A stretch of DNA of 39,642 nt from an uncultured Pedosphaera sp. (GTDB lineage Bacteria; Verrucomicrobiota; Verrucomicrobiia; Limisphaerales; Pedosphaeraceae), in contig CAIXFN010000029.1 of assembly GCA_903918755.1 (NCBI GenBank), forward strand, positions 1 through 39,642, given 5' to 3'. This document shows positions 25,425 to 34,800 of this stretch, one piece after another. How positions within the stretch are numbered: the first letter of the stretch is position 1; every line of letters begins with the position of its first letter. The translations under genes were made by a program, and so were the position numbers. The notes under the pieces are model-generated. The model was not told the origin of the DNA. It worked only from the letters and a program-made list of their open reading frames with translations, and searched no databases.

Positions 25425-27722
25425 ATGAAACTCGCTCAACTCCCTACTCCTTTCCTGCTTCTGCTCACCTGGCTCGGAATCGCCCTCCCCGCACCATCCC
25501 AGACCCTGCCCAACACGCAACCTTTAACCCTGACGGGTGACATCGCCTCCAATTTGGTGGCGGGCGCAGACCGCTTCCTTCTCCATCAAATCGAGCTTGC
25601 CCCGATCGCCGCCGCTGCCTCCTGGCACCGGGATTTCAGTTCCGCGGCCGCTTACACTGAGTCCCTGTCCACCAATCGGCAACGCCTGGCTCACATCCTC
25701 GGGGTGCGCGACCCGCGCGTCACCCCGGTCACCATGGAAGTCCTGGCCACTCCCACCCAGCCCGGGTTGGCCGCCCGGGGAGCCGGCTTTGAAGTGCTCA
25801 ACGTCCGCTGGCCGGCTTTCGGCGATGTCCACGGCGAAGGACTTTTGCTGCGCCCCGTGGGACGCGACCCCATCGCGCGCCTCATCGCCGTGCCCGACGC
25901 TGACCAAACCCCGGAGCAACTGGCCGGCCTCACCCCCGGCATCCCCGCCGCTTCCCAATTCGCCCGCCGCCTGGCTGAGAGCGGTTGCCTCGTGGTGATT
26001 CCCACGCTGATCAGCCGCGCCAAAACACGTCAGTCCACGCTCACGGATCGGGAGTTCGTTTATCGGCCGGCGTTCGAATTGGGACGCCATTTGATCGGCT
26101 ACGAAGTCCAGAAAGTCCTGGCGGCGGTCGATTGGCTCGGCACGCAAAACACCAACTCAGCCCCCGCGCTGGGGGTGATCGGGTGGGGAGAAGGCGGCTT
26201 GCTGGCATTTTACGCCGCCGCCCTGGATCCCCGGATCAATGCAGCCTGTGTCAGCGGCTATTTCGATGATCGCCGGCAAATCTGGCAACAACCCGCCGAT
26301 CGGAATGTCTTCGGCTTGCTCGAGCAATTCGGCGACGCCGAAGTCGCCGCCATGATCTCCCCGCGCCACCTGATTGTGGAAGCCGCCCGGGGACCGGAAC
26401 TGGTCCTGGCGGCGGCAAACGGTGCCCCCGGCCGCCTGGAATCGCCCCGATGGACAACGGTCCAGGACGAATTTAAGCGCGCCACCAACCTGGTAACCCA
26501 GTTACCGACACCCCCAACCATGGAATTGGTCGACACGGGCGCGGGCGCGGGTCCGTGCGGCAGCGAGGCCACCCTCACCGCCCTGTTGGCTGCTTTGCAC
26601 TCCGGCGCTCAGCTCGCCCCCACCGGCTCCACTCCGGAACCGGTGCCCGGGGCCTTGGCCGATGCCCCCGCCCGGGCGGCGCGACAATTGCACGAACTGG
26701 ATCGCCACAATCAATGGCTCCTCACCGAAAGCCAATACACCCGCCAAAAGTTCCTGGGCAAACTCGACACCTCCACCCCGGAGAAATTCCGATCCACCGC
26801 CGCCGGTTACCGCGATTTCTTTTACCGAGAAGTCATCGGCAAGTTTGCCGAACCGCTGCTACCCGCCAATCCCCGGACCCGCCAAAGCTACGACCAACCC
26901 AAATGGACGGGTTACGATGTGGTGCTGGACGTGTATCCCGATCTCATCGCCTATGGCGTGTTGCTCCTGCCCAAAGATCTCAAAGCCGGCGAACGCCGGC
27001 CCGTGGTCGTCTGCCAGCACGGATTGGAAGGTCGGCCCCGCGACGTCATCGCCGGCGACGTCGCCGCCTATCATGATTTCGCAACCCGGCTCTGCGAGCG
27101 GGGCTTCGTCGTCTTCGCCCCTCAGAACCTTTACCTGTTTGGCGACCGCTTCCGCACCCTGCAACGCAAAGCCAACCCGCTCGGCAAAACCCTTTACTCG
27201 CTGATCGTGCCCCAACACCAGCAGATCACCGACTGGCTGAAAACCCAGCCCTTCGTCGATCCCGCGCGCATCGCGTTTTACGGCCTGAGCTACGGCGGCA
27301 AAACCGCGATGCGCGTGCCGCCCCTGGTCACAAACTATTGTCTTTCCATCTGCTCCGCCGACTTCAACGAATGGGTGTGGAAAAACGCCTCCACCCGCAG
27401 CCCTTACAGCTACACCTGGAGCAGCGAATACGAGATCTTCGAGTTCGACCTCGGCAGCACCTTCAACTACGCCGAAATGGCCGCCCTCATCGCCCCCCGA
27501 CCCTTCATGGTCGAACGCGGCCACTTCGACGGCGTGGCCCCCGACGAAACCGTCGCCTACGAATTCGCCAAAGTCCGCTACCTCTACGAAGCCCGCCTCG
27601 GCCTCAAAGACCAATGCACCATCGAATGGTTCACCGGCCCCCACACCATCCACGGCCAGGGCACCTTCGATTTCCTCCACCACCACCTCAACTGGCCCAA
27701 GCCGGAAACCGGACTGAAATGA
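25425..27722 (+). CDS. secreted two-lobed alpha/beta hydrolase
   Basis: A protein of 765 residues. The start at 25425 is chosen because the signal peptide MKLAQLPTPFLLLLTWLGIA...PAPSQ begins there; upstream in-frame starts (25392, TTG 25380) would bury it. There are two hydrolase-like lobes. In the C-terminal lobe Ser622 sits in GLSYGGK, the nucleophile elbow, with VVCQHGLEGRP forming the oxyanion strand. A His follows in TGPHTIHGQG near residue 740, and GHFDGVAPDE lies between them. This lobe looks like dienelactone hydrolase/acetylxylan-esterase relatives. In the N-terminal lobe the elbow reads GWGEGG (253-258), with Gly where the Ser should be, so that lobe is probably inactive. The likely substrate is an ester of plant or algal polysaccharide, but this is inference. 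Confidence 0.85.
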   Translation: MKLAQLPTPFLLLLTWLGIALPAPSQTLPNTQPLTLTGDIASNLVAGADRFLLHQIELAPIAAAASWHRDFSSAAAYTESLSTNRQRLAHILGVRDPRVTPVTMEVLATPTQPGLAARGAGFEVLNVRWPAFGDVHGEGLLLRPVGRDPIARLIAVPDADQTPEQLAGLTPGIPAASQFARRLAESGCLVVIPTLISRAKTRQSTLTDREFVYRPAFELGRHLIGYEVQKVLAAVDWLGTQNTNSAPALGVIGWGEGGLLAFYAAALDPRINAACVSGYFDDRRQIWQQPADRNVFGLLEQFGDAEVAAMISPRHLIVEAARGPELVLAAANGAPGRLESPRWTTVQDEFKRATNLVTQLPTPPTMELVDTGAGAGPCGSEATLTALLAALHSGAQLAPTGSTPEPVPGALADAPARAARQLHELDRHNQWLLTESQYTRQKFLGKLDTSTPEKFRSTAAGYRDFFYREVIGKFAEPLLPANPRTRQSYDQPKWTGYDVVLDVYPDLIAYGVLLLPKDLKAGERRPVVVCQHGLEGRPRDVIAGDVAAYHDFATRLCERGFVVFAPQNLYLFGDRFRTLQRKANPLGKTLYSLIVPQHQQITDWLKTQPFVDPARIAFYGLSYGGKTAMRVPPLVTNYCLSICSADFNEWVWKNASTRSPYSYTWSSEYEIFEFDLGSTFNYAEMAALIAPRPFMVERGHFDGVAPDETVAYEFAKVRYLYEARLGLKDQCTIEWFTGPHTIHGQGTFDFLHHHLNWPKPETGLK

Positions 27723-27767
27723 CAGTAGCTCGGCGAATCGCAGTTCCGCAGCACCACGCGTTGCAAT

Positions 27768-27885
27768 AGCGCCAAAGGCGCGTCCCAAGACCAGCCTGGG
27801 GCAAAGCGTTCCTCGCGACGCCCCAGGAACCCTCACCAAAAATTCCCCAAGCGCTGAAAGTGCGAACCAATGCCCTCGCCTCGGC
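27768..27885 (+). repeat. repeat A, copy 1
   Basis: About 118 bases, starting 46 bases after the hydrolase stop. It consists of three hairpins in a row. GCGCC-AAA-GGCGC lies at 27769-27781. CCTGGGGC (27795-27802) pairs with GCCCCAGG (27820-27827). GCGCT-GAA-AGTGC lies at 27851-27863. Copies 2 and 3 show the same order. Confidence 0.85.
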
Positions 27886-27946
27886 GCCCCGTCCACCACG
27901 TCCACAATGACCACCAAGATCCCATTTCGCAGCCCCGCGCCACGCC

Positions 27947-28116
27947 CTTTTCCCCAACCTCAAAGGGGTTGCGCCCTCCAGCCCAGCGGTTGGCTCGACG
28001 CAGGAGAGCCTACCCTGGGTAGCCCCCCAAAAAAGTCCCTCAACCCGAAGCGGGTTGTGCCAAGCTTGCCGCTACAACCAAATGCCCAACGCATTCACAT
28101 CTCCCCGCTTCCCCAG
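27947..28116 (+). repeat. repeat B, copy 1
   Basis: About 170 bases, with close to 90% identity by eye to copy 2. Its hairpins are CAACC/GGTTG (27955-27971), the near-palindrome CTACCC-T-GGGTAG (28010-28022), CAACCCG-AAG-CGGGTTG (28041-28057) and AATGC/GCATT (28081-28095). Confidence 0.85.
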
Positions 28117-28219
28117 CGGTGGAGCGTGGCGTTCACGCCGCTTCGACTCACCAAAACCAAGCGGGCCCGGCTTTTTCAGCGCCCTCGCCAGGTGGACGCT
28201 GAAGCGGGCGGAAGCCCGC
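28105..28219 (+). repeat. hairpin-rich linker found only between B1 and A2
   Basis: This segment has no second copy in the window but is built in the same style. CCGC/GCGG lies at 28105-28119, GGCG-TTCA-CGCC at 28128-28139, and GCGGGC-GGAA-GCCCGC at 28204-28219, a 6-bp stem with a GNRA-type loop. It accounts for the longer spacing of the first A-to-A interval. It slightly overlaps the end of repeat B copy 1. Confidence 0.6.
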
Positions 28220-28250
28220 GCCCCGTCACCCAATTGCACGGGTCTAGATA

Positions 28251-28370
28251 AGCGCCAAAGGCGCGCCCCAATACAAGCCTGGGGCAAAGCGTCGCCCCCG
28301 CGACGCCCCGGGAACTCGCACCCAAAAAAATCCCCAAGCGCTGAAAGTGCGCCCCAATCCCCTCGCCCAG
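28251..28370 (+). repeat. repeat A, copy 2
   Basis: The order is as in copy 1. GCGCC-AAA-GGCGC lies at 28252-28264. CCTGGGGC (28278-28285) pairs with GCCCCGGG (28305-28312), where an A-to-G change turns one pair into U-G. GCGCT-GAA-AGTGC lies at 28338-28350. Confidence 0.85.
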
Positions 28371-28414
28371 CCCCTTCCACCCCATCCACCCAGCCTGATT
28401 CCCCGCCCTGCCGC

Positions 28415-28584
28415 CGCCCTTTCCCCAACCTCAAAGGGGTTGCGCCCTCCAGCCCAGCGGTTGGCTCGACGCAGGAGAACCTACCCTGGGTAGCTCCAAA
28501 AAAAGTCCCTCAACCCGAAGCGGGTTGTGCCAAGCTTGCCGCTACAACCGAATGCCAAACGCATTCGCAACTCCTCACTTCCCC
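28415..28584 (+). repeat. repeat B, copy 2
   Basis: It matches copy 1 over its whole length with scattered substitutions and one short length change near 28495. CAACCCG-AAG-CGGGTTG lies at 28511-28527. The last hairpin is longer than in copy 1, CGAATGC-CAAAC-GCATTCG. It runs directly into repeat A copy 3. Confidence 0.85.
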
Positions 28585-28702
28585 AGCGCCAAAGGCGCGC
28601 CCCAATACCAGCCTGGGGCAAAGCGCTCCTAGCGACGCCCCAGGAACCCTCACCCAAAAACTTCACCAAGCGCTGAAGGTGCGCCCCAATCCCCTCGCCC
28701 CG
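28585..28702 (+). repeat. repeat A, copy 3
   Basis: GCGCC-AAA-GGCGC lies at 28586-28598. CCTGGGGC (28612-28619) pairs with GCCCCAGG (28637-28644). The third hairpin is GCGCT-GAA-GGTGC (28670-28682), with a U-G pair replacing U-A of the other copies. Confidence 0.85.
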
Positions 28703-29136
28703 GCAACTTGGCCGGTTTCCTGCTCCCCGAACCTGCCATCCGACCGGACCTCCGTCCTGACCGGCGTCAATCTCCCGCGTCCAGTCCCCATGCTGTCCGG
28801 CTGTAAGCGAAGACGGAAGCTGCCAGCGGAATCGGAAGCTCGTGAACGGAACAGGTGGCTCATGCCAAACACCAAAGCCTCCCAGCAAATGCGGTCCATC
28901 ACGGCGCATCACCACTATTTCGCCATCAAAACCCCACCACATAAAATGCAATTTCCTTCCCATTCTGATTCCCTCGGTTTCTGAGATTCCCGCGCATACG
29001 ATTAACCTCCTTCCCATCCTCCCTTGCAAACCATTGGATGACAATAAGTTCCCGTATCATAATCGGAGAGTTACTCCCTTCCAACACCCCGGATCCGCAA
29101 GTCATAAATAAAAATCTAAAAACTCGTACTTTTTCT

Positions 29137-29165
29137 TTGACACGATCTAACTCCTTCTCTAAGGT
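29137..29165 (+). promoter_or_regulatory. promoter of the secreted protein-RHS operon
   Basis: TTGACA (29137-29142) is a perfect -35. After 17 bases comes TAAGGT (29160-29165), in a locally AT-rich stretch. The start would be near 29172, giving a leader of about 80 bases. Confidence 0.5.
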
Positions 29166-29209
29166 AGGTGCCGTAATACGCACAACCATTGGATTGTGCT
29201 CCACAAGGA

Positions 29210-29230
29210 GGCCCCGGAAAAGGAGGGGCC
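29210..29230 (+). promoter_or_regulatory. leader hairpin with ribosome-site-like loop
   Basis: GGCCCC (29210-29215) and GGGGCC (29225-29230) form a perfect 6-bp stem around the loop GGAAAAGGA. An AAGGAGG at 29205-29211 overlaps the left arm. The loop and right arm carry a second purine run (AAGGAGGGG, 29220-29228), 25 bases before the ATG at 29254. This is too far for normal use, so either the hairpin brings it closer or it regulates access. Confidence 0.4.
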
Positions 29231-29253
29231 ACAAAACAAGAGATATTGCTGTT

Positions 29254-31803
29254 ATGAAGCCCATTTATTTGGCGCTCGGAGTCTTTCTGGCTCTTTGCCC
29301 TCTGGCCCACGCCCAATCTGTCGCTCCCACCATTGTGTCTTACACCAATGGCGTGGCCGATTCCAGCCAGTCGACCCGAGGTGATCACACACGAACCGCC
29401 CGTTCCCGCAAATCCTCCGCCACTCTCGTGGGCAAGCATCTGCCCAGCGCACCATTCCACGCTTCGTCCCCCGTGCCAGCGCCACCAACCGGCGAAATCG
29501 CCATCTCCGGCGCTACCGCGGTGGCCGCCTATGCCCCGCATAAAGTTGTGTTCCAATCCAGCCTGAGCGAGGACAACGCAGTCGATCTCCACATGATCGA
29601 TGGCCTGCAGTTGCACACTCACATTGTTGGATTGGCCTATATCACCGTGACCAATGGTGGCTACCAAAACGTCTTACTCGCAGCCATCCAACCATGCCAG
29701 GGACAGGTGCTTTCCGGCACCCAAGTGATTTACAAAAACGCCTTTGCCGGCCTCGCCGCTGATGTCTTGTACGAATACACCGACCATGCCTTCAGTCAAT
29801 CGGTAATTCTCCATCAGCGACCTCCCCCCCCGCACACGTTCGGGTTCAGCGACCGGGAGACGCAACTGGCGGTAATAACTTCCTTTGGATCCGCCACCCC
29901 GCCTCGCCTTGTACCTTCCCAGATCGATCTGGCCACAGCAAGCCTGGCCTCTGCAACCAACGCCCCCGCCAGCCTCCCGGACACCGACATTCAATGGCCC
30001 ACCATGCACATCGCCCGCGGCCACGCATTTTCCTACCCCGTCGGCGAATCCAGCGTCCCCGTGCTGAAAATGGTTCAAACGCTTACGGATGCCGCCACCG
30101 GCACTGCGACGACTTACCTGGTGGAAGCCGTTCCCTATCGCCTGGTGAAGAGCGAATTGGATCAACTGACCGCCGCCGCCGCGCCCGGCCGCCGGCAAAC
30201 GATTGAGCAGGCATTGACGCAACCTACCCCTGCGACCGCCCGTTCGGGTTCCCGCCAACCGCCGCCACCCTTTCAAACCGCCGGCACCCCAAAACCTGGA
30301 AATTCGGCGACCCAACACCTCGCAAGCCTGCAACCAGCTGAAGATCCGGGCCTGGTTCTCGACTACATCATCGTTTCCAGCGCAATTTTGGACATTGGGT
30401 TGGACAATAATGACGGCGATCGCTCGGGATTTGCCGCGGTGGGGTACTCCGCGAATGACTTTTGGAGCGGGTATGGAACTTTTGGGCCGGGCAACCCAGG
30501 CTGGTGGACAACTTATTGGTCAGGCTCAGGCGGAGCGCTCACGAGCTACTCCCGGGTCGCCGTTTCGGTCAATAGTGACAGCCAGGGCTTCAACGGCATC
30601 GCCTCGGATCTCATGTATGGATACTTCCTGTATGCGAGCGACAGCAACAACATTGTCGTAACCATCACTAATCTCCTCACCTCCGGCTCGGCGGACAATT
30701 ATTACAACGTGTACGTCTATGGTCACGGGGGCGCCTCCGGCAACGATGAGAACACCGTCGTCTCCCTTTCCACGTATCTAAATCCCGCCGCGCCAGTCTC
30801 TTACGGCACCCGGGGCACCACCATTTGGGGCAATGGTTGGAATTCGACCAACTGGGAGGCGGGCCAGCAATACGTCCGCTTCCAAAATGTGGATGTCAAA
30901 CGCAACAGCACGAACTCCGCCGCCTTCTCCGCCATCCAACTCACCATCAAGCCCAACATTTACGGCATCGCCGAGGTCGCCGGAGTGCAGATTGTTCCCT
31001 CCAGCGCCGTCTCGAACGCCACCAACCCCGTGGCCAGCCTTCTGAATGTTAATTTTGCCGCGTATTCCAGCAACAAACTCGGGTTGGCGGCGATTGGCGG
31101 CGGCACCAACGATTTTTGGAACGGTTATCACCATCCCGGTGTCTCCAGCCTCGTCACCGTGACGAACCTCCTCTGGTCTGACAGCAACGCCTGCCCCGTC
31201 ACCATGACCGTGTCCAATGCCCCCGGCGAGTGGAACAACGGCGTCGCCGATGGCATGTATTCCGGCTACAGCTACGCCTACGGCACCCCGGTCACGATCA
31301 CCTTCACCAACCTCGCCAACGGCACCTACGATTTCTTCGTGTATGGCCATAGCCCGGTCAATGATCCGGGCAGCGTGTTCACCCTGAAAACCGGCACGAA
31401 TACCTTCGCCACCAAAGGCACAACGATTTGGGACGGGAGTTGGAATTCGACCAATTGGGACGAAGGCATGCAGTACATTGCTTATCGCCGTGTTCCTGTG
31501 GTGAGCAATCAACTGATCACTCTCACGGTGCTCCCGGACGACGCCGGGTACTCCATCATCAACGGGGTGCAAATCAATCTGGCGGCCAGTTCCACCACCA
31601 CCGACAGCAACGGTGATGGGATTCCCGACTGGTGGTGCTGGCAATACGGCCTCAATCCGCACGCGGCTGGGCTGGCGACGACCACAGCACCAGATGGCCT
31701 CACCTACCTGCTCAACTACACCCAGGGCCGCAACCCGATTGCCGGCGGGGTGACGGACACCAGCAACCTGATCGGCTTTAACGTCTTTACCCCCCTCCAA
31801 TGA
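29254..31803 (+). CDS. secreted RHS-associated protein with two repeat modules
   Basis: A protein of 849 residues. The ATG at 29254 starts a signal peptide (MKPIYLALGVFLALCPLAHA, then QS), and the promoter lies just upstream. Residues about 100-360 are low in charge and I recognise no family. Two homologous modules follow at about 366-590 and 595-780. Each has FAAVGYSANDFW-SGYG or LAAIGGGTNDFW-NGYH, then a YNVYVYGHG/YDFFVYGHS strand, then TTIWGNGWNSTNW or TTIWDGSWNSTNW, and ends in a VxGVQI strand; a beta-sandwich is likely. The C-terminus has DSNGDGIPDWWCWQYGLNP (from 784), the acidic calcium-type segment common at the ends of secreted verrucomicrobial proteins. Its stop overlaps the RHS start (ATGA, 31800-31803), so the two are made together. 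Function is unknown; surface display or anchoring of the RHS protein is an inference. Confidence 0.8.
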   Translation: MKPIYLALGVFLALCPLAHAQSVAPTIVSYTNGVADSSQSTRGDHTRTARSRKSSATLVGKHLPSAPFHASSPVPAPPTGEIAISGATAVAAYAPHKVVFQSSLSEDNAVDLHMIDGLQLHTHIVGLAYITVTNGGYQNVLLAAIQPCQGQVLSGTQVIYKNAFAGLAADVLYEYTDHAFSQSVILHQRPPPPHTFGFSDRETQLAVITSFGSATPPRLVPSQIDLATASLASATNAPASLPDTDIQWPTMHIARGHAFSYPVGESSVPVLKMVQTLTDAATGTATTYLVEAVPYRLVKSELDQLTAAAAPGRRQTIEQALTQPTPATARSGSRQPPPPFQTAGTPKPGNSATQHLASLQPAEDPGLVLDYIIVSSAILDIGLDNNDGDRSGFAAVGYSANDFWSGYGTFGPGNPGWWTTYWSGSGGALTSYSRVAVSVNSDSQGFNGIASDLMYGYFLYASDSNNIVVTITNLLTSGSADNYYNVYVYGHGGASGNDENTVVSLSTYLNPAAPVSYGTRGTTIWGNGWNSTNWEAGQQYVRFQNVDVKRNSTNSAAFSAIQLTIKPNIYGIAEVAGVQIVPSSAVSNATNPVASLLNVNFAAYSSNKLGLAAIGGGTNDFWNGYHHPGVSSLVTVTNLLWSDSNACPVTMTVSNAPGEWNNGVADGMYSGYSYAYGTPVTITFTNLANGTYDFFVYGHSPVNDPGSVFTLKTGTNTFATKGTTIWDGSWNSTNWDEGMQYIAYRRVPVVSNQLITLTVLPDDAGYSIINGVQINLAASSTTTDSNGDGIPDWWCWQYGLNPHAAGLATTTAPDGLTYLLNYTQGRNPIAGGVTDTSNLIGFNVFTPLQ

Positions 31804-34800
31804 ATCATTTGCGAAAGATCAGTGCCATGCTTACGAATCCTTTTCCGTCTTTGGCGAAAACGAGGAAGTCGCTGATCGAATCTTGTCGCCAGTTCCATTT
31901 TTTCTGCCGGTGGCAACGCCAAATAACTTGGCTTTTTGTGCTGGCCTTCGTTGGATTCCTGCTGCAGTCGCAACGCACGATGGCGGGCGTTCCGGCCCCC
32001 GTCACTGGGCCACAACAATGCGGCGCGGCTCTCGTGCAGTCTTCCACCACCGCTGCCACCCGGCATTTGACCTATTACTCGCCCTTCGTTCCTGACTCGG
32101 CACACCCCTCGACGAACCGGATAATGTATCGCAATCGGCGATTCGAAACGACCATTGACATCAAATACACCAACTCGGCACCCGCCAATCCTCTTTCCCT
32201 CGCCGAACATTATCACCTGGTCACCTGGTCGCCGAGCCGCTGGACGAACAATTTCGGCGAATTCATTAACGTGGCCCTGGAGGAAGCTGTTTCCACCAAT
32301 TGGGGATCTTTTAGCCAGGATCAGTCGCGCTCGGGACACTGTGAAACGGTTTACACCAATGGTATCGGTTGGGACAACCCAGACTGCGTTAACAATTCAT
32401 CTTGCGCCGACCTGATTGCCAATCCCTATCCGCTTTGCGGGACCTGGATACCCAGCTCCCCTGAATTGGCCACCCTCGATTGCCAGTGGGACGATCCGTC
32501 CCAGTATGGCGGCGTGCTCACTCATTTTCACATGGTGGGGACTATGACCACCAACTCAACGACGATCACGATCACTGGCTCCGGTAATGTTGGGGTCACG
32601 TCGTACAGCCTGACCCAAACAACTGTAGAAACCCTTTCATGGGAGATGAACGTTCGCGATTTAATTGCCCAGGTCCGTAGCGATCTCTCCCTCCAGAGTT
32701 ATGGCCCGTATTCGGATACACCCGGATATGCCAGTTTGAAGGTGAGTGACGACGAGACTTATGTGGATGCCACGGGTTACCGATATCGCATCCGGCTCCC
32801 GCAAACCGATCCTCGTCTGGAGTACGACGTAAAAATGAAGGAGCTCATTCACCTACCAAACGGCTCAGTGGCCGTGCGCAAGAAGCATGAGCTGATTGCG
32901 GGCACCGGAACCGTCGCCTATGGGCATGATCACTACGCCCGACTTCCGCAGGCATCGCCCGGCAAGAACAATACGGAATTCGTCACCGTAAGCGTCGTGG
33001 GGGTCACCGTCTTGCCCAAGATGCCGGGTTTGCCCGGCACAATGGCGGGAGCCGGAGCTGGCGGCGGCGGAATCGGAGGCAGCTGGCTCGGGGGCGGAGG
33101 GTGCTCCTCATGCGGCGGTGCCGGCCAAAATATGTTCACCGGCGAGGATGGACTGGCGGCGAGCAGCGGCGGACTCGCTTTCTCCTTGCGGGCCGGTAGT
33201 TCTGGGGGCGGGTGGAACGGCATGGGCCTGCATCTTTCGATCAGCTCGTTGGACAATGGCACGGTGGAACCGGAAGATTATGACGGCGACTTTAACGACG
33301 GACTTTACCCAGACTTTCCGTCAAATGACGGCATCGGAGTGGAGCGCGCATTACAGGGGCCGCTGGATGGTTTCGGATTTCGGCACAAAGGAGTCACCAA
33401 TCTGATTTCCAGCATTACCTCGATTACCGTGTCGAATGAGTGGGGTTGGGATACCAATTACAATATTTTGCCGCCGGCGCTTTTTCAGAAAATGACCGGC
33501 CGGCAGGTCATCCGCTATTTCGTACCGGGCGCCTCCCTGCCTTTCGTTACCTGGACGGTCAACCCGCCGGCCAGCGGTGCGGTGCTGGTGACCCGAACCC
33601 TGGTGGACGGGTCCATCGATAACTATTCCTACTCGATTGCGGTTCCCAATACTATTCGCCTGACCATCAACGACCAGCGGGTGGAGAGACATGTTTGGGA
33701 CAGCAATTACGACGACTCAAATCAACGTTCCGAGGTTTCCACAATTGAAGATACGAACGGCGCAATTTTATATCAGGTGACGCGGGTTTATCAGCAATTC
33801 CCCACTTGGAATCCCTACAACTCTCCCGAGCTCGGACTCACCGAGGCTTTGGTCACCGAAACCGTTGGCGCCGGTCCAAACGCCCTCACCACCCGGTATA
33901 TTTATGATTCCACCGGCCCTGCCCGCGGCAGTTTCCTCCCGCTCATTGAGACGATCCATCCCGATGGCTCGTGGGAATACTATCAATACCTGACGTACAA
34001 TGCGGACGCGGTGGAAGTGGTGACGGACATTTACTCGGGGTTGGGGGATACCGCCCCTCCCGCCCCGGTCCCCGACGCGCCTCCCAGCGCGGCCAATTGC
34101 CGCCATGTCGAGTATTCCTATGCTTCAGTTGATACTCTGGGCACCGGGGCGGACGGGGGAGGCATGCAGCCGGATACCGCCGAGCCCTACACGCCCCGAA
34201 CCGTCACCGAATACTGGCGGGGTCATCCGATTTCCAAACGCTTCGTAATTATTCGTTCGCAGCAGCGCATCGAATACGAATGCGAAGACCCCAACTCCAC
34301 TGGCCCCGATGACACGCGTGGCCGGCTCTTCATCACCACAACGCAACTCGATGCTTCCCATCGCCCCACCAGCATTACGCATCCCGATGGCACCATCACC
34401 ACCTATACCTACGGAGTGACCGGGCCGGAGCCAGTGACCGAGTCCCATGGCGCGCCAGGAACCGGGGGAACGGTGAGCGATGGCACGCGAACGACAACCG
34501 TCCGCAACGCCGCCGATGAATTGCAATCCCTCACCACCATCGACATCTTGTCGGGGCAAACGATCGCGTCGGAAACCTATTCCAACCCCGATTCCTTTCT
34601 GCGCTATCGCACCGCCACCTTCCTGGACGGCACTTCCGAATCCCGCACCTTCGACTGCTGCGGTCTCTCCACCTGGACCGACCGCGATGGCGTGACCACC
34701 AGCTATGGGTATGACGGGTTGCATCGGGTCAATGCGGTTTCCCGTTTGGGGATCACGATCCTGTCCACCCTGGATGCCGCCGGCAACACGCTGGCTCTCA

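Larger units (their letters stand above)
27723..29253. other. 1.5-kb non-coding region with mosaic hairpin repeats
   Basis: No believable gene is present here. Open frames exist on both strands, but they run straight through the repeats listed separately, lack ribosome sites and read as low-complexity Pro/Ala/Arg. From 27768 to 28702 the DNA is a mosaic of repeats A and B in the order A-B-A-B-A. From about 28703 to 28990 the DNA is unique within the window and gives no recognisable protein on either strand. From about 29000 to 29253 it becomes AT-richer and carries the promoter and leader of the next gene. Confidence 0.8.

Noticed and set aside
27768-28702. CRISPR array
   Set aside because: Repeats are 120-170 bases, diverged and alternating, with no uniform spacers and no cas genes nearby.
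28055-28984. 309-aa plus-strand frame and several minus-strand frames through the repeat array
   Set aside because: They translate the hairpin repeats, so similar peptide strings recur in them; no start signals; composition is not protein-like.
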